Shown here piece by piece: positions 41,851 to 52,889 of a DNA stretch of 64,000 nt (positions are counted from its first letter, which is position 1; each line of letters begins with the position of its first letter). The DNA is from Agarophyton chilense. Lineage: Eukaryota; Rhodophyta; Florideophyceae; Gracilariales; Gracilariaceae. The notes under the pieces were generated by a model. It had not been told where the DNA came from, made no database searches, and saw only the letters and a program-made list of their open reading frames with translations. Location of the stretch: the NCBI GenBank assembly GCA_030374765.1, contig JARGXX010000092.1:1674001-1738000 (forward strand). The letters are read 5' to 3'. The translations under genes and the position numbers were made by a program.

Positions 41851-44800
41851 GTGGTGCTGGGCTCGTCGTCGCCTGTTCCGGGTCACCCGGTTTGTCATTC
41901 CGCTCTGCGGTTGTTGCCGGGTTGCCGGGGCTGCCGTATCGCTTCGCGGAAGTTGCCGGCGCGGCCGGGTTGTGTTTCCGCTGGGCGGTAGGGGCTTCCC
42001 TGAAGTCCGCTCTTACCACGAGTTTGCGGGGGTCCTTCCGTCTTGGTGACGGTTCGCCGGAGGCCTCCGCTTGATTTGCGGCATGCGGCGTTCCCATTGA
42101 TGGGCAGTTTCCGCTGTGCGGTGCGCCGTGGGCGGTGAGTGGTTCACCGTCCCGGCGATTCGCTTCCGCGGGGTGGCTGTCAGCCAATGACCGGGATGCC
42201 GGGTGCCCATTGGTCCGATCTCCCGCCCGGATCACGTGACCTTTAGGACGGGTGGTCGGGCCGTCGCGGACGGTTGGCTCCGATTGTTCGGCAAGGGAGG
42301 CGGTTTTCGACTTGTCGTCGCGCCCCTTTTTCCCCATGGGGTTCGTACCGTTCTCAACGGAGTGGCTCGCTAGACCTGCTTGCGCAGCGCCCGCCGGAGT
42401 ACCGGTATCGACCGAAACGCTCGGTGTGCGACCGCGAATGTGCGGGGAGCCCTCAGTTGCTTCCACGCGATGCGGAGCGTCCGTAGGATCTCGCTTCCCG
42501 GCTTCGGGTCTTCGAGCGCCTTGGTTCCCCTTGCGGGGTTGTGTGGCGGTCGGGTTGACCGCCGCGTCCCGCGGGAGCGGATTGGCGTCCGGCGACGATG
42601 CCGGTTGCCCGCTCGGGGGCCTTGCTCGGGGTGTCCGGTTAAACTTCCGTTGCGACGGCGATGCTTCCGCGATTGAGCGGGTCCCCTCCCCCTCCTTAGA
42701 CGGAGCGACGGGTGATGGTGGGCTAACCGCATGGCGGGTATAAATACCGCTGCGCGGCGCCCGTAAGGGTAGCTGGGCGCGAGGGCCAGTTGTTTCCGGC
42801 ATTGCCGGTGGTTCCGATAAAGTCCGTATATCGGAGAGACCCCGTGAGGGGTGCGGAACCACGGCGGGGCGTGGTGCCGCCGTTGTCCCCGTGGTATCCG
42901 ACTGATCGGTGGTAAATGGCGCAAGCTTCGGTGGCTGGCCCTTCCGCAGTAGCGCGTTTAGCGGAGCGGCGATATCCGAGAAACTCGGTATAAACCGTCG
43001 ATAGACGTTGACCAGACCTAAAAAGGATCGGAGCTCCGTTTGAGTACGGGGCTCCTTCGCCTCGCAGAGGGACTTGATACGAACTTGTTCGATCATTAAC
43101 CGTCCTGGACGGATGACGTGCCCGAGATACTTCACCGTGTCGGTGAAGAACTCGCACTTCCTCAACTTGAGGGTTATTCCTGCGTCTCGCAGTACGGTCA
43201 TCACGTCCCGCACGTGGGTCAGGTGATCGTCCAGGTTTCTGGAAAAGACAATGATGTCTTCCAAGTAGACAAGGCACGTGCGCCACTTGAAACGCGACAT
43301 CAGTATGTCTATTGCCCTTTGAAAGGTGGCCGGTGCATTGGTTAAACCAAACGGCATCCGCTTGAAGCGGTAGGAACCCGAGTGGCAAACAAACGCAGTT
43401 TTGTCTCGGTCCTCTTCCCGGACTGGGACTTGCCAGTAGCCTCAGTTAGCATTCAGAGCCGTAAACACGGTAGCGTCTCCGAGCGAGTCTATACACTCGT
43501 CCATGCGCGGAATCGGGTAGGTGTCCCTCACAGTGACGGCATTGAGGCGGCGGTAGTCAACGCAAAACCGCCACGTGCCGTCAGCCTTGAGGGCCAGCAC
43601 CACCGGTGAAGCCCAAGGAGATTGGGTGGGCTCGATGACTCCAGCACGGAGCATCTTGTCCACCTGAAATTCTTCCTCCTCCCGAGCTTTCGGTCCCGCC
43701 CTGTAAGGGGGTTGTGCAACCTGACGTGCGTCCGGTAGCAAGTCTATCCGATGTTCGGTTGTATTGATCTCACCCAGTGAGCCGTCCCACATTGTGGTAA
43801 ACTCGCGTAGCATTCCGCGTAAGCGGTCCCGATGTGAGACCGGTACATGACTCAGGTCCAGGTCCTCCAGGGCCTTGATCGGGTCTATCTTATCGTAGCT
43901 CGTAGGCTGTGCCCTGGTGTCAGGTGTGGGAACCGACGAGGTCGGAAATGCATCCGTCTTGACGGTTTTATCGAGCGCCAACTGCTGTGCCTCCCCGGAC
44001 GTTTCTGCACCGGATACCAGGAGACCATCCTCAGTGGAGGGAGTTATTCCGACTACTTCGGCAGCCGTCACCTTTGTAGGGAGCATCGCGAGCGGGTGCG
44101 GCGTTACAGACCCAATGACTTGGTTCTTTGCCAGCGTCTGGGGAGCCTTTCCCAGATTGGCAACCAACACCCTGAAAGGGGAATTCGGCGTGACTTGCAC
44201 GATTCCGTTCGCAACGGTTAACTGAAATTTCTCGTACAACGAGGGCAAGGGCTGAACAACCCGAAGACCGTGTTGATGGGAATTGACTGAAACCATAACC
44301 TGGCTCTCCGGGGGTATGGTGACTGACGAGGCAACGCGTAGCTTCGTAGAATCCCGGTTCGCCGGTGTGGGTTCCTGCGCAGCAGGTAGAGGAACGTGTT
44401 TCCTCGATGCTCGCTTCAGCGATTGACGAACAATGGGGACGGTCGATCCGTCCTCAAGTTCCGCCTGCTTAAGGCGTGGGCGGATGGCGTCGACAAACCT
44501 GTCGCAGTAGTCACATCCCAGTATAACTGCGGCGGCCAGCGAGCGGCACACAATAAAAGTTAGTTTAACCACCATCCGCCCTAGCCTGACGACCACGTCG
44601 ATCACACCAACCGTTTTCAACGGGTTGTTATTGGCGTCTGAGACGTCGGGTACCGTTTCAGAACGGATGAGTGACCGCAATGGCGGGGGTAAAACCGATT
44701 CCACAATAAAGTTCGGCCCAGCACCTGTTTCCGGGACAGTGAGATGTCTCACCATAAACTGCGTGTGCAGACCAAAGTCAGCGTAAACCTTGTAGTTACG

Positions 44801-45013
44801 CTTGGCCATTACCAAGACTCTATCCGGGATCCGGTTATTTCTAATCCGTATCCACGGTCGACGCAAAACACCGAGGTGTTTAGAGTCCGCGTCTGCGGTG
44901 TCCTTCCTTGTCAGGATTTTCACCGGGGAGCGAGGTATCGGCGCCTCGGGCGTCATCAGCTTCAACTCTGAGGACGCCTCTCCCGAAGGGGAGACTCCCT
45001 CTATTCTTTTCCC
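41660..45013 (-). pseudogene. pol: pol polyprotein, family A copy A2 (protease, RT, Pro-rich linker, chromodomain; no RNase H or integrase)
   Basis: One minus-strand frame interrupted by a TGA at 43444-43442 (Trp position after NAN in RT). Protease: LTVPETGAGPNFI (Glu where A1 has Asp) and VILGCDYC. RT: TWRFCVDYRRLNAVTVRDTY, MPFGLTNAPATFQRAIDILM and the active site CLVYLEDIIVF, with Glu for the first Asp of YxDD. After FLGLVNVYRRFIPSFSDIAA and LLRKGQPPKLAPFTTDQ, where RNase H should begin, the frame enters about 375 residues rich in Pro, Ala, Arg and Thr. It ends in half a chromodomain (VQEYVLDRIVGHSYDEHGVL); the second half (RWYGYGPEWDTPEPIEHLP) lies in another frame at about 41665-41735. 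Confidence 0.88.
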
Positions 45014-47111
45014 TGTACAGGGTCCTGGTCGGGCGAAGGCCCGACTTCCTCGGCAACGAGTGCATGATTCCGTTGCACGGTAGCTACCGCAGGAGCGGGT
45101 TGAGATCCACCAGCGTGGTTTGGCGCTGGTGCGGCGCGTGCCGGCTGAGCCGGTTTGTACCGAGAATTCGGAGTGTGAGCCAATGCGTTGGGGAAGTCCG
45201 TCTTCGCGCGGAGATATGACGTGAGTGGCACGGAGCCCTTCTCTTGCGGGGAGAGAGCTTCGTAATTATCCACCACTCGCGCCATATCGCGTAGCGATAA
45301 AAGGCATTGCGGGGAGGTGTGCCCGCGCTCGTAGCACAAGTGGCACACCAACGTCACTCCCGCGTTTTGCAGTACGGCCTTCCGAGCATCGGTGTATCTT
45401 CCGGGTTTTCGGTTTCCGACCCATCCAGGGCGCTGACTTCGTGTCATTCCGTTCGAGTACGGCATACGGGGGGCCGGAGTGCAGTGGTCATTAAGATAAA
45501 AGACCTGCCCGTTCTCCGTGTCCCTTGCGGTTGAGTCAACCGAGCCATCCGTCGTAGACGGTAATTCCGTTGTCGGAATAGATAAACCATCGTGATGGAT
45601 GACATTCATATTGTCATAACCCTGCTTGGGGATGCCTTCCGTCGCAAATGACGGTGAAGAAGAGTCCGACTCAAGCAGCAATGCCTTAGCGGCCTTCGAC
45701 CGGGTTCCCGGATCGCGGGCACGTAGTGCATCTCCCTCTGCGCGGGCAAACTGTACGAGTTCAAGGTAGTTCACCTTCGGTTCTTGTTCCCTGTAACGGG
45801 CGACAAGAGTCTTGATGGCTGGATCCAAGCCATCAATGAACATCGTACAGCGTTCCCCAGCGGGGTAAACATTACCACAACGGTGGAAAGCCTTATTCAG
45901 GCGTACCGAGTAATCGGTCTCGGGCTCGCCGGAGCGTTGTCGAGTGTTTCGCAAAGCGAGTATCGCCGCTTGTATCGCGGAGTTGGTTGCGTAGGAACGC
46001 AGGAGGTACTGCACGGCCTCGGGTCAGCAGGTCACACCTCCTTCGGAGGCTCGCGACGAGCCCCGAACCGACAAAAACTGATCTTCAGCGACACCCCGTA
46101 GAAAGTAGGGTAGCGCCACGTAGGCTTGTCCTTCGTTCATTCCGAGTATATCGGCTTCCGCTACAAAGCGGTGTAAGAAATCCAAGACCAGAATTGGATC
46201 ATCCCCAGTAAACGACTGGTTACGAAGTGAAAGCTGCATCCGCTTGATGCAGTCTTTCACTTTACCCGTGTCACGCGGTGTCCGACCTCAAGAGCAATCT
46301 CCTAGCCGGTAATACCGGTAGGACAAAAGTGTCCTGTACAGAGGGTTGGTGGGGTTCAAGGGTTTGAGGCCCGGATGTCGCCGACCCTTGGGGCGCGACC
46401 GGATGGCCCCGTAGTTGGCAGAGAACCGCTTTGAGCGGGAAGAGCGCCCATAACGATCCTGTGGGTCATCGCTCACCGACAAATCGGAACTCTCCGAGTC
46501 ACTCGGTTTACCGTCCGACTCAGATGATGAGTCTGACGGGTATCCGTGCTTACAGATAGAATCCCGGTTCTTCCGGCTCTTCCCGTTCCGCGACTGGGTC
46601 TCTCGATGAGAGACAACCGGTCTAGCCGCGTTCGCGGGCGAGGTTAACGTCCTCTCGACCGACTCAAGCCGGCTTCGGAGACGCTCGAAGCGATTCTCCA
46701 TCTCTCTGCGAAGGAAGACGGAGCGCCAGAACACTCGAGTAGTGTATTGACGTCCGACCGCAATACGCGGATATCCTCGGCTAACTCACTTGGAGGGGGG
46801 TTAGCGAGGCTTCCTCGTAAAGAGGTGAACTCCCTCGAGAGGTTATTGTGAGCAGCCCGCAGGGAGCGGAGCTGCTCTTCCAAGCGTACAACCCGCGCTT
46901 GGTCGACCAACCGCGGAGGCGGAGGAACCACCGTTGCGACGGTCGTTAACCCGGAATCGGGCTGCGGGTCTTCAGTGCCGCTGACCGGTATCTCCCGGGA
47001 ATCCGGTGTTGGAGCCAGGGCCTGTGAGACATCAGTGGCCCTGGCATCACCGCTTTGGCGGAAATGGCTGCGTGTTGCAGGAGGCTCCATGCTAGGCCGT
47101 TTCCTTGGCAT
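45001..47111 (-). pseudogene. gag: gag polyprotein, family A copy A2
   Basis: The start ATG is at 47111 (MPRKRPSMEPPATRS). The coiled-coil N-terminal region (RLEEQLRSLRAAHNN) is followed by a one-base loss near 46700 that shifts the frame to 46734-46288, then the capsid-like region (YATNSAIQAAILALRNTRQR) and the zinc knuckle CHLCYERGHTSPQC. A TGA at 46024 replaces a Trp codon that is TGG in A1. The ancestral stop TAG is at 45003-45001, just after the slippery site. Because A1 and A2 carry different stops, the ancestral gag was one continuous frame. Confidence 0.85.
45007..45013 (-). promoter_or_regulatory. -1 programmed ribosomal frameshift site (gag-pol, A2)
   Basis: GGGAAAA read as (CA)G-GGA-AAA in the gag frame, two codons before the gag stop TAG. 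The pol frame starts GGG-AAA-AGA, exactly -1. About 12 nt downstream a stem TCTCCC/GGGAGA with a CTTC loop could act as the stimulator. It is conserved in A1. Confidence 0.7.
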
Positions 47112-47210
47112 TGGCCACACCGTCTCGACGGAAGAGTAGAAAGCAAACCGGTGAGACCGGAGAAAACCCGTTAAACGGAAAACAACCTCAGAGAGGACAC
47201 AAGCGGTCAT

Positions 47211-47231
47211 GACTTCTAAGTCGGGAGACCA
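47211..47231 (-). other. Primer binding site of A2
   Basis: The minus strand begins TGGTCTCCCGACTTAGAAG three bases after the 5' LTR. It is identical to the A1 site. The tRNA primer was not identified. Confidence 0.55.
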
Positions 47232-47234
47232 ATT

Positions 47235-48095
47235 TGTAGGACAATGCCTCCAAGGGGGAAAACCTACGAAGACGTCCGGATCTTCCTCTCACGAGGTAAC
47301 CGGCGCGGTAGAGCCCTCCCATGGATCGGCGCGCAATGCCAGGTGTAAGCCGGAGCCGAACCGTCGCGACGGGCGCAGGGAGGCTGAAAGAAGCCGAGAA
47401 TACCCGCCGAAGCGGTGCTTGCGTATCCTCTGAGGAGGCAAAACCCACGAGAGTGGCGAGCACGACAGGTGTCAGTGCGAGCCGCAAGAGCGGGAATTGC
47501 CCAATGAAGGGGAGGAAAAGGGAAGGAAAATGGGAACGGAGGCAAGAGGGCGAGGTTGACCACGAGTCGCAAGAGGGGACTCGAAAACAGCCGGCACTGC
47601 CGGGTGTAGCAAACCATATACACGGGCGGAACCACGAAATTGGGAATAGATACCCAACACACGAAGGCTGCTTGAACGTCCAAGGGGGTTGGGAAGCCGT
47701 GCACCACGGGAAATCCCTCCGTAAGGAGTTGTATATCCGCGCAGGCGGTTCGACCCAGAGCCAAGATGTGGAAGACCAAGATCACCCTTGTTGGGGAGAC
47801 TTTACTGGACCGGCGGCCGCGAGGCCGGCGGCCTAAGTACTGTAGTCACCGTAGAATAGAATAAAGTCTATCCTAAATAGCTAAATGTCCGTCTAACAAA
47901 GGGGCCAATCTGGCGGCCACGTGTCGCGCGGGCGCTGCGGCCACGTGTATGGCACCCGGTCCCGCCGGTGCATCACCGGCGTTCCGGCCATCGCCTTGAA
48001 AACGGATTACTCCTACTCATAACGAGGTTGCACGCCGGAGGCTCCGGAGAAAAACTTAATTCCCCAAAAACCTCCCTGGAGGACATTGCTCTTCA
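47235..48095 (-). repeat. 5' LTR of A2
   Basis: 861 bp, nearly identical to 38582-39440. Differences cluster in the first 120 bases and the last 150. Confidence 0.95.
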
Positions 48096-48796
48096 CTTTT
48101 GAATCAGAACGTGCACATGGAACAGCTGTTTTAATGAGACTTGTTGAAAATTGGTTCGCAACTGATCGAGTCGTTTGTGCCAATTCATATTTTGCATCTG
48201 TTGAAACTGTTGAAGAACTTTTAAAAAGAGGAATGCGATTTATTGGGTTCGTAAAAACAGCCACCAGAAGGTTTCCTATGAAACACCTTTCCGATCTTAC
48301 GATGACGGCACGAGGCCAGCCCGTGTCAATGGTCTCCAAAATGCCTGAATTGGATCGAAATATGATTTTTATGCTCTGGGTGTACCGCGAGAGGAGATAT
48401 TTCATCAACACTTGTAGCAGTACCCAACCAGGAACTCCCATTTCAAGTGAAAGATGGAGGACAAATGATGGAATGAAAAAGAGAATTCCGCTTTCCATGG
48501 CTATTCTAGAAGTCTGTGAGGAGTACTATTCTTGTTGTTCAAGAATTGATAGGCATAATAGGTCACGCCAAGATGATCTGAATTTGGAAAAGAAGTTTGA
48601 AGTGAAAGAATGGTCTTTCAGAGTGAATACTTCTTTTCTGGCAATGTGCGTGGTTGATGCATGGAATCTTTACAAGGGTGCATACGGAAACACATTGAAT
48701 CTTACACCGCATAATTTCTATTGTAATCTCGCAGACAAATTAATAGATAACAACTGGGATGCTATTCGAACTATGAAAAGAAAATGTAAGGAGTAA
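48096..48796 (+). pseudogene. piggyBac-like transposase, C-terminal part
   Basis: It reads LMRLVENWFATDRVVCANSY, then FASVETVEELLKRGMRFIGF, IDRHNRSRQDDLNLEKKFEV and WSFRVNTSFLAMCVVDAWNL, all conserved blocks of algal and oomycete DDE_Tnp_1_7 transposases. In the catalytic CAxSYF block, where the family normally has Asp, this copy has Asn (CANSYF), which would disable cleavage. The frame stops at 48794-48796. Confidence 0.82.
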
Positions 48797-49550
48797 GATG
48801 AAATAGAAAACCCATATATGGCTGGAACCGGCATTCATTCAATGGAGACCAATCGAAAAGGAAGGAAATTGGATGGTTCTTTGACGTCTCAAACATATCA
48901 AGGACGATTCAAAGTCTGCAAGACCACTTACAAATCCAAATTTGTTTGTTCAGAATGCAAAAAAGTGCAATGATATGGATGTTTATATATATGTCACAGT
49001 GGAACCGGTCGGAAGTGCTTTATAGATCATCTGCGTGACATTCATCACATTTCGAGCAACATTTAGTCAACAACATTGACGTTCGTATGTCAACATGCGT
49101 TTTTAAGGCTTTCTAGATCCATATTTTAAAAGTATAAAGCAAAAGTTCAAATTACCTTAAGACCTCTACTAATTCAATCCGCGTTATTCAACTTGCTAGA
49201 TATATTATGGTCTCTAACCAAACAATTCCTTTAGCAGATGTCACCTTATTCTGTCTGCTGTTCAAGTGGACGCAAATACGTTCTTAGACCATAATATTTT
49301 TTAGAATTAGTCGAGCTCCCGTAGGAGTTTTCGAGTTACACTGAACTCAGCGAGGTTTGAACTCTGTTTTTATCAGTCTCCGAGCGGTCATGAAACCACT
49401 GAGCTGCTGTTACTGAAGACAACTGTCTAAGGAATTTACTTTAAAGCAAAAGGAACATGGTTAGAAAATTAGTTTTTTACTTAGAAAAAAGAATACGCCG
49501 CTGCAGTATGGAAACCAGCGATTTTTACTAATTTTTTCGAAAATAGAACT
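48797..49550. other. 3' non-coding part of the piggyBac-like element
   Basis: After the transposase stop, an out-of-frame Cys-rich tail may read near 48830-48990 (KTTYKSKFVCSECKK type), as in the C-terminal zinc ribbon of piggyBac transposases. The rest is AT-rich with no frame. Confidence 0.4.
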
Positions 49551-49587
49551 GGCCTCATATGAGGCCAATCCGCCGGGCGTGTAGACA
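49551..49587 (-). repeat. Right terminal inverted repeat with 16-bp palindrome
   Basis: Perfect palindrome GGCCTCATATGAGGCC, then AATCCGCCGGGCGTGTAGACA. A third copy of this terminus lies at 19384-19440. Confidence 0.65.
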
Positions 49588-49959
49588 CTAGTCTAGCTAG
49601 GTAGAAGAGGAGTCGACCAAACAAGATAGTGAATACGAGAGAAAGCCGATCCAGTGTGCTTAAAGTGGCGTACTGCTACTATTTTACTATCGTTTCACAA
49701 CAGTACAGTTGGCAAGTACCTGCAAGTTTTGACAATGACGTCCAGATTACTGAAAGCAATAGGTTACTTAACTTTCCAAAGAGACGCCTAGTATCCCTAT
49801 ATAAATCTCCGACAGTATCCTTGGAGCTCTTTTCCGATCTCCCGGCAGACACTTTGTGCTGATGAGAGCATCTCCACGAGTTGCGGACCAAATGCCCAAA
49901 CGACAGTATACTTGTGACAAGTTAATTGGGTTGGCCTATCCCTGCCGCAAATATTTCAG

Positions 49960-50740
49960 GCCAGAAGAAAAGTGACCCCACCAGTGGTGCAGACCCATTT
50001 CGCTGGCCTATCGCTTGATCGGTGCGCAATACTTTGACAACATTGTCGAAAACATCATCTACCCTTCCGATGAGGAAACTGTTGAGCGGCGCGCCCATGG
50101 TGGGTCACTGCCCACTCGCGCGTCTAATGTAAACCGTGACCATGCCGATGGACACAAACGTCTCGTACGCGATTATTTTGTACTAAATCCAGTCTAAAAA
50201 GAAGTCATCTTTGAAAAAAAATATGCATCACATGCCAAACATTTCTACAGCTTGTACGTGCTGTTTCGAAATTCGACAGGTAATTTGTCCAGACATCCAA
50301 CTGCGGGGCGTACTGGGATTAAGCGCTTGCAAAAATGCACTGCTGTAATATAGATGCTAGCACATGAGGGCGCAGCAGATCAGCTCGATGAATATATCTC
50401 CTCATCGCTCACGTCACAAGCCTAGAAACACTCCGTCCTTTCTGCAAGGTTTTGGTGTGTTCGTATAGTTATGAGTACTTGCGTACACTTAAAAATTAAA
50501 AAGTCAAGATGCTGCTGCTTCGTGGCGACAATCTTGGCTCTCTTGATATGTTAGAGAGGATACACTGTTTTTAACCGAATTAGGGTATTGGCCCAACCGC
50601 ACTACATGGTCAGTACAAAGAGAAGCCAAAGGTACCGTCGATCACATTAAAAGCATTTGCAGACGATTGATTCTTTAATTGGCATAAATGGCAGGTTACA
50701 ACAACGATATTAAGGTAGTGCAGGCATTTTTGCTATGAAA
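49960..50740 (+). pseudogene. PIF/Harbinger-type transposase remnant (plant transposon protein family)
   Basis: Plus-strand fragments read GGSLPTRASNVNRDHADGHK, then RLVRDYFVLNPV (50088-50194), GIKRLQKCTAVI stop MLAHEGAADQLDEYI (50309-50395), ALHGQYKEKPKVPSITLKA (about 50602-50660) and AGYNNDIKVVQAFL (about 50690-50735). These match, in order, the blocks of the PF04827-type Harbinger transposase. At least four stops or frameshifts break it. The downstream DDE parts are lost. Confidence 0.65.
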
Positions 50741-51599
50741 TAAAACAAAAAAAGAGTCTAGCTTCTCTGTGAATAATACAAGCTCCCTGGTGGGTTTTGT
50801 ACGACGTTGTACTGATTAGTACACGGGATATATCCCATGTATCTCTTCTTTTTACGGACTGTGGAGAACCCTGTCAAGAAAAAGAACACACTGCTGACTC
50901 AGATGCAGGATAGTCGACGTAAAAATGCTTTAAGAGCTTAATGTGTGTTGAAAGAAATGTTTCAAATAATAGAGACCGTACGCCTCCAAGAAATGCGCGA
51001 AATTCGGCAGGAGTTAGGAGGTCTTCCAATGCAAAATTTTCACAGGATATTTCATCTACGCATAACTTTTCAGACTTGTACGCCGGGGATATTTGGTGTA
51101 CACTGGAAAGTATTACTCTCACAAGGGTCAAAATACGATTGTCAGCGACCACCATGGCGTCGCAGTCAGACTCGACGTGCACGGCCTGCCGCAGTCGCGA
51201 GTACCTTGCAGTAGGTGTAGGGATCCTTTGGAAACAGCGTCGCAACGCACCGAGGTCCGCCTTTTCGGCTCCAAGCGTTTTGCCGTTTCTCGCTGAACAG
51301 GTTCAACGCAAGTTAGAAGAGCACGATTGCGTCCCTGCCCGAAGTAACCGCATTCAAAACAGCTATATTTCGTTTAACTTCCAAAGGTATGGAAACCACG
51401 AGTGTTTCTACAACTTCCACTTCACGCGCCGATACGTCGAGCGAATAAGGCGCGCAGTAGCCTCGACAGTTAGCAAGACACATACGAGCCGTAACCGATA
51501 CAGCGTAACACTCATCCTAGCGACCTGCCTCGTACTTCGCTCCATGTCCTCCCCTGCAAGATAGGTGGACCTGGAGCTTATGTTCGGCAGGCAAAGACC

Positions 51600-52300
51600 T
51601 CTTTTATCGGAGATATAGTGGAAGGCGCTGAGGTTGATGTTGGAAGCTAAGAAAGCGGTTCTTTGCAGCATATCGATGCCCTTTATGCATGAACATGCGG
51701 CTAAGTACGCGCGTTCAATCTACGACAAGGCTCATTCACTTCCTAACTGCGTCGCGTTCATAAACGGGACGGTGATTGGTATTGGCCGTCGGAAAGAACA
51801 TAAGCGACAGCGTGTTATGTACAACGGGCATAAACGCAAACATGCTCTCAAGTACCATGCTGTAAATAACCCTGACGGGTTAACTCTGCATGCTTGCATG
51901 TTGCGTAGAAGAGGAAGACGCAGCGTCGCTGGCCATAGTGGGGGATAGGGTTCTTGGTTTGGTTTGTGAGGGATGCACGGCAAAGGATACACAAAGGCTG
52001 CTATTGCTTTTTCAAGGTGGTATCGACCTTCCCGCCCATTTAAATTCTCACCGCTGTGCAACTTCCTCACAGACTCATGACCAAACGGCCACATTTCAGC
52101 CCTGTTTGTCACGAGCCGGACGGAGAATTCTGCAAGGGTGCTGCCACTTTAAATTTTATTCTTTATATGCTGCAGTTATGGGGCTCACATCTACAGGCGT
52201 ACGGTCACTACTAGCCAGACGAAGTCGGTTGTTGTACAAGAAGGACATGCATGCGGTCATTGACTCGTGTGTAATACTCCAACATAATGGTAAATCACCG
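51600..52300 (+). pseudogene. PIF/Harbinger DDE transposase remnant (DDE_Tnp_4 type)
   Basis: 51634-51948 reads AHSLPNCVAFINGTVIGIGR, then QRVMYNGHKRKHALKYHAVN and NPDGLTLHA, the conserved core of this transposase family. The usual FIDGT, with its catalytic Asp, is FINGT here. Downstream fragments to about 52300 keep only weak similarity. It is a second, different Harbinger lineage from the one at 49960-50740. Confidence 0.7.
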
Positions 52301-52889
52301 TAATAATTGGTAGGATGGTATTGGAAGAGATGTGCTCCAGGCAGTTAGTGCTCGCGTCGGGAAGCAAGGAATGAGGTTTGCGTTTCTTCGTGATGTTATT
52401 GCGACACAAAAATCTGAAGCTAGAACATTTTCTGTGCTTTTTTGTCGCTTTGCAACTTTTTGGGCGACTTAGTAAAGTACCAGCGCATTCGTGAGCTGGT
52501 AATGTGGTACTTTCGACAGCAGCACGGATCATAGAGGCAACACCAATACATTCTACACAAAGAATAGAAAAGCGACTCCAGCTGTTGCACTCAGAACTTG
52601 GTAATCAATCATAGTGTTGGCCTGATCATTTTCTGCGTCTTAAACGGGGTCGTCTTTGTTTGCAGTTCAGAATGCAATTGTCGAAACGAATTTTACCATT
52701 TTGCAAGTTTTTTGTACATGGTGCGTAACTTGGAGACCTGAGAGACATTTGTGGCGACCCTCCATTCGGTTTCGAGCTTTTTGCGCTTGCATTGGGTGCA
52801 TTGAATATGGATACATTAATGAAGTGGCAAGTGGTGCAGAAACGATAAGGCTTCGATGGGCTGGAGTTCGACTAAAAAGGTCGCTACCT

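Larger units (their letters stand above)
38582..48095 (-). mobile_element. Ty3/gypsy chromovirus family A, copy A2 (complete ends, defective pol)
   Basis: LTRs at 38582-39440 and 47235-48095 flank an internal region whose coding direction is minus: primer binding site 47231-47211, gag, protease, RT, linker, chromodomain, an antisense gene on the plus strand, and polypurine tract 39453-39441. The 5-bp target duplication CTTTT is perfect (38577-38581 and 48096-48100). RNase H and integrase are missing. The LTRs differ at only about a dozen positions by eye, so insertion was recent relative to the decay of the host transposon. Confidence 0.95.
37216..49587 (+). mobile_element. piggyBac-like DNA transposon, split by a chromovirus
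   Basis: The left end (TGTCTATACGACC, then the palindrome GGCCTCATATGAGGCC at 37232-37247) and the right end (palindrome 49551-49566, then CCGCCGGGCGTGTAGACA) are inverted repeats. Both are flanked by CTAG (37212-37215 and 49588-49591), a possible 4-bp target duplication. Without the chromovirus and one copy of its duplication the element is about 2.85 kb. Inside it a DDE_Tnp_1_7 transposase reads on the plus strand in two parts. The left end has lost several bases relative to the right. Confidence 0.75.

Noticed and set aside
47211..47231. Half-tRNA priming by tRNA-Arg (GACTTCTAAG looks like an anticodon loop)
   Set aside because: The bases on either side do not form the 5-bp anticodon stem with a 7-base loop, so the match is probably chance.
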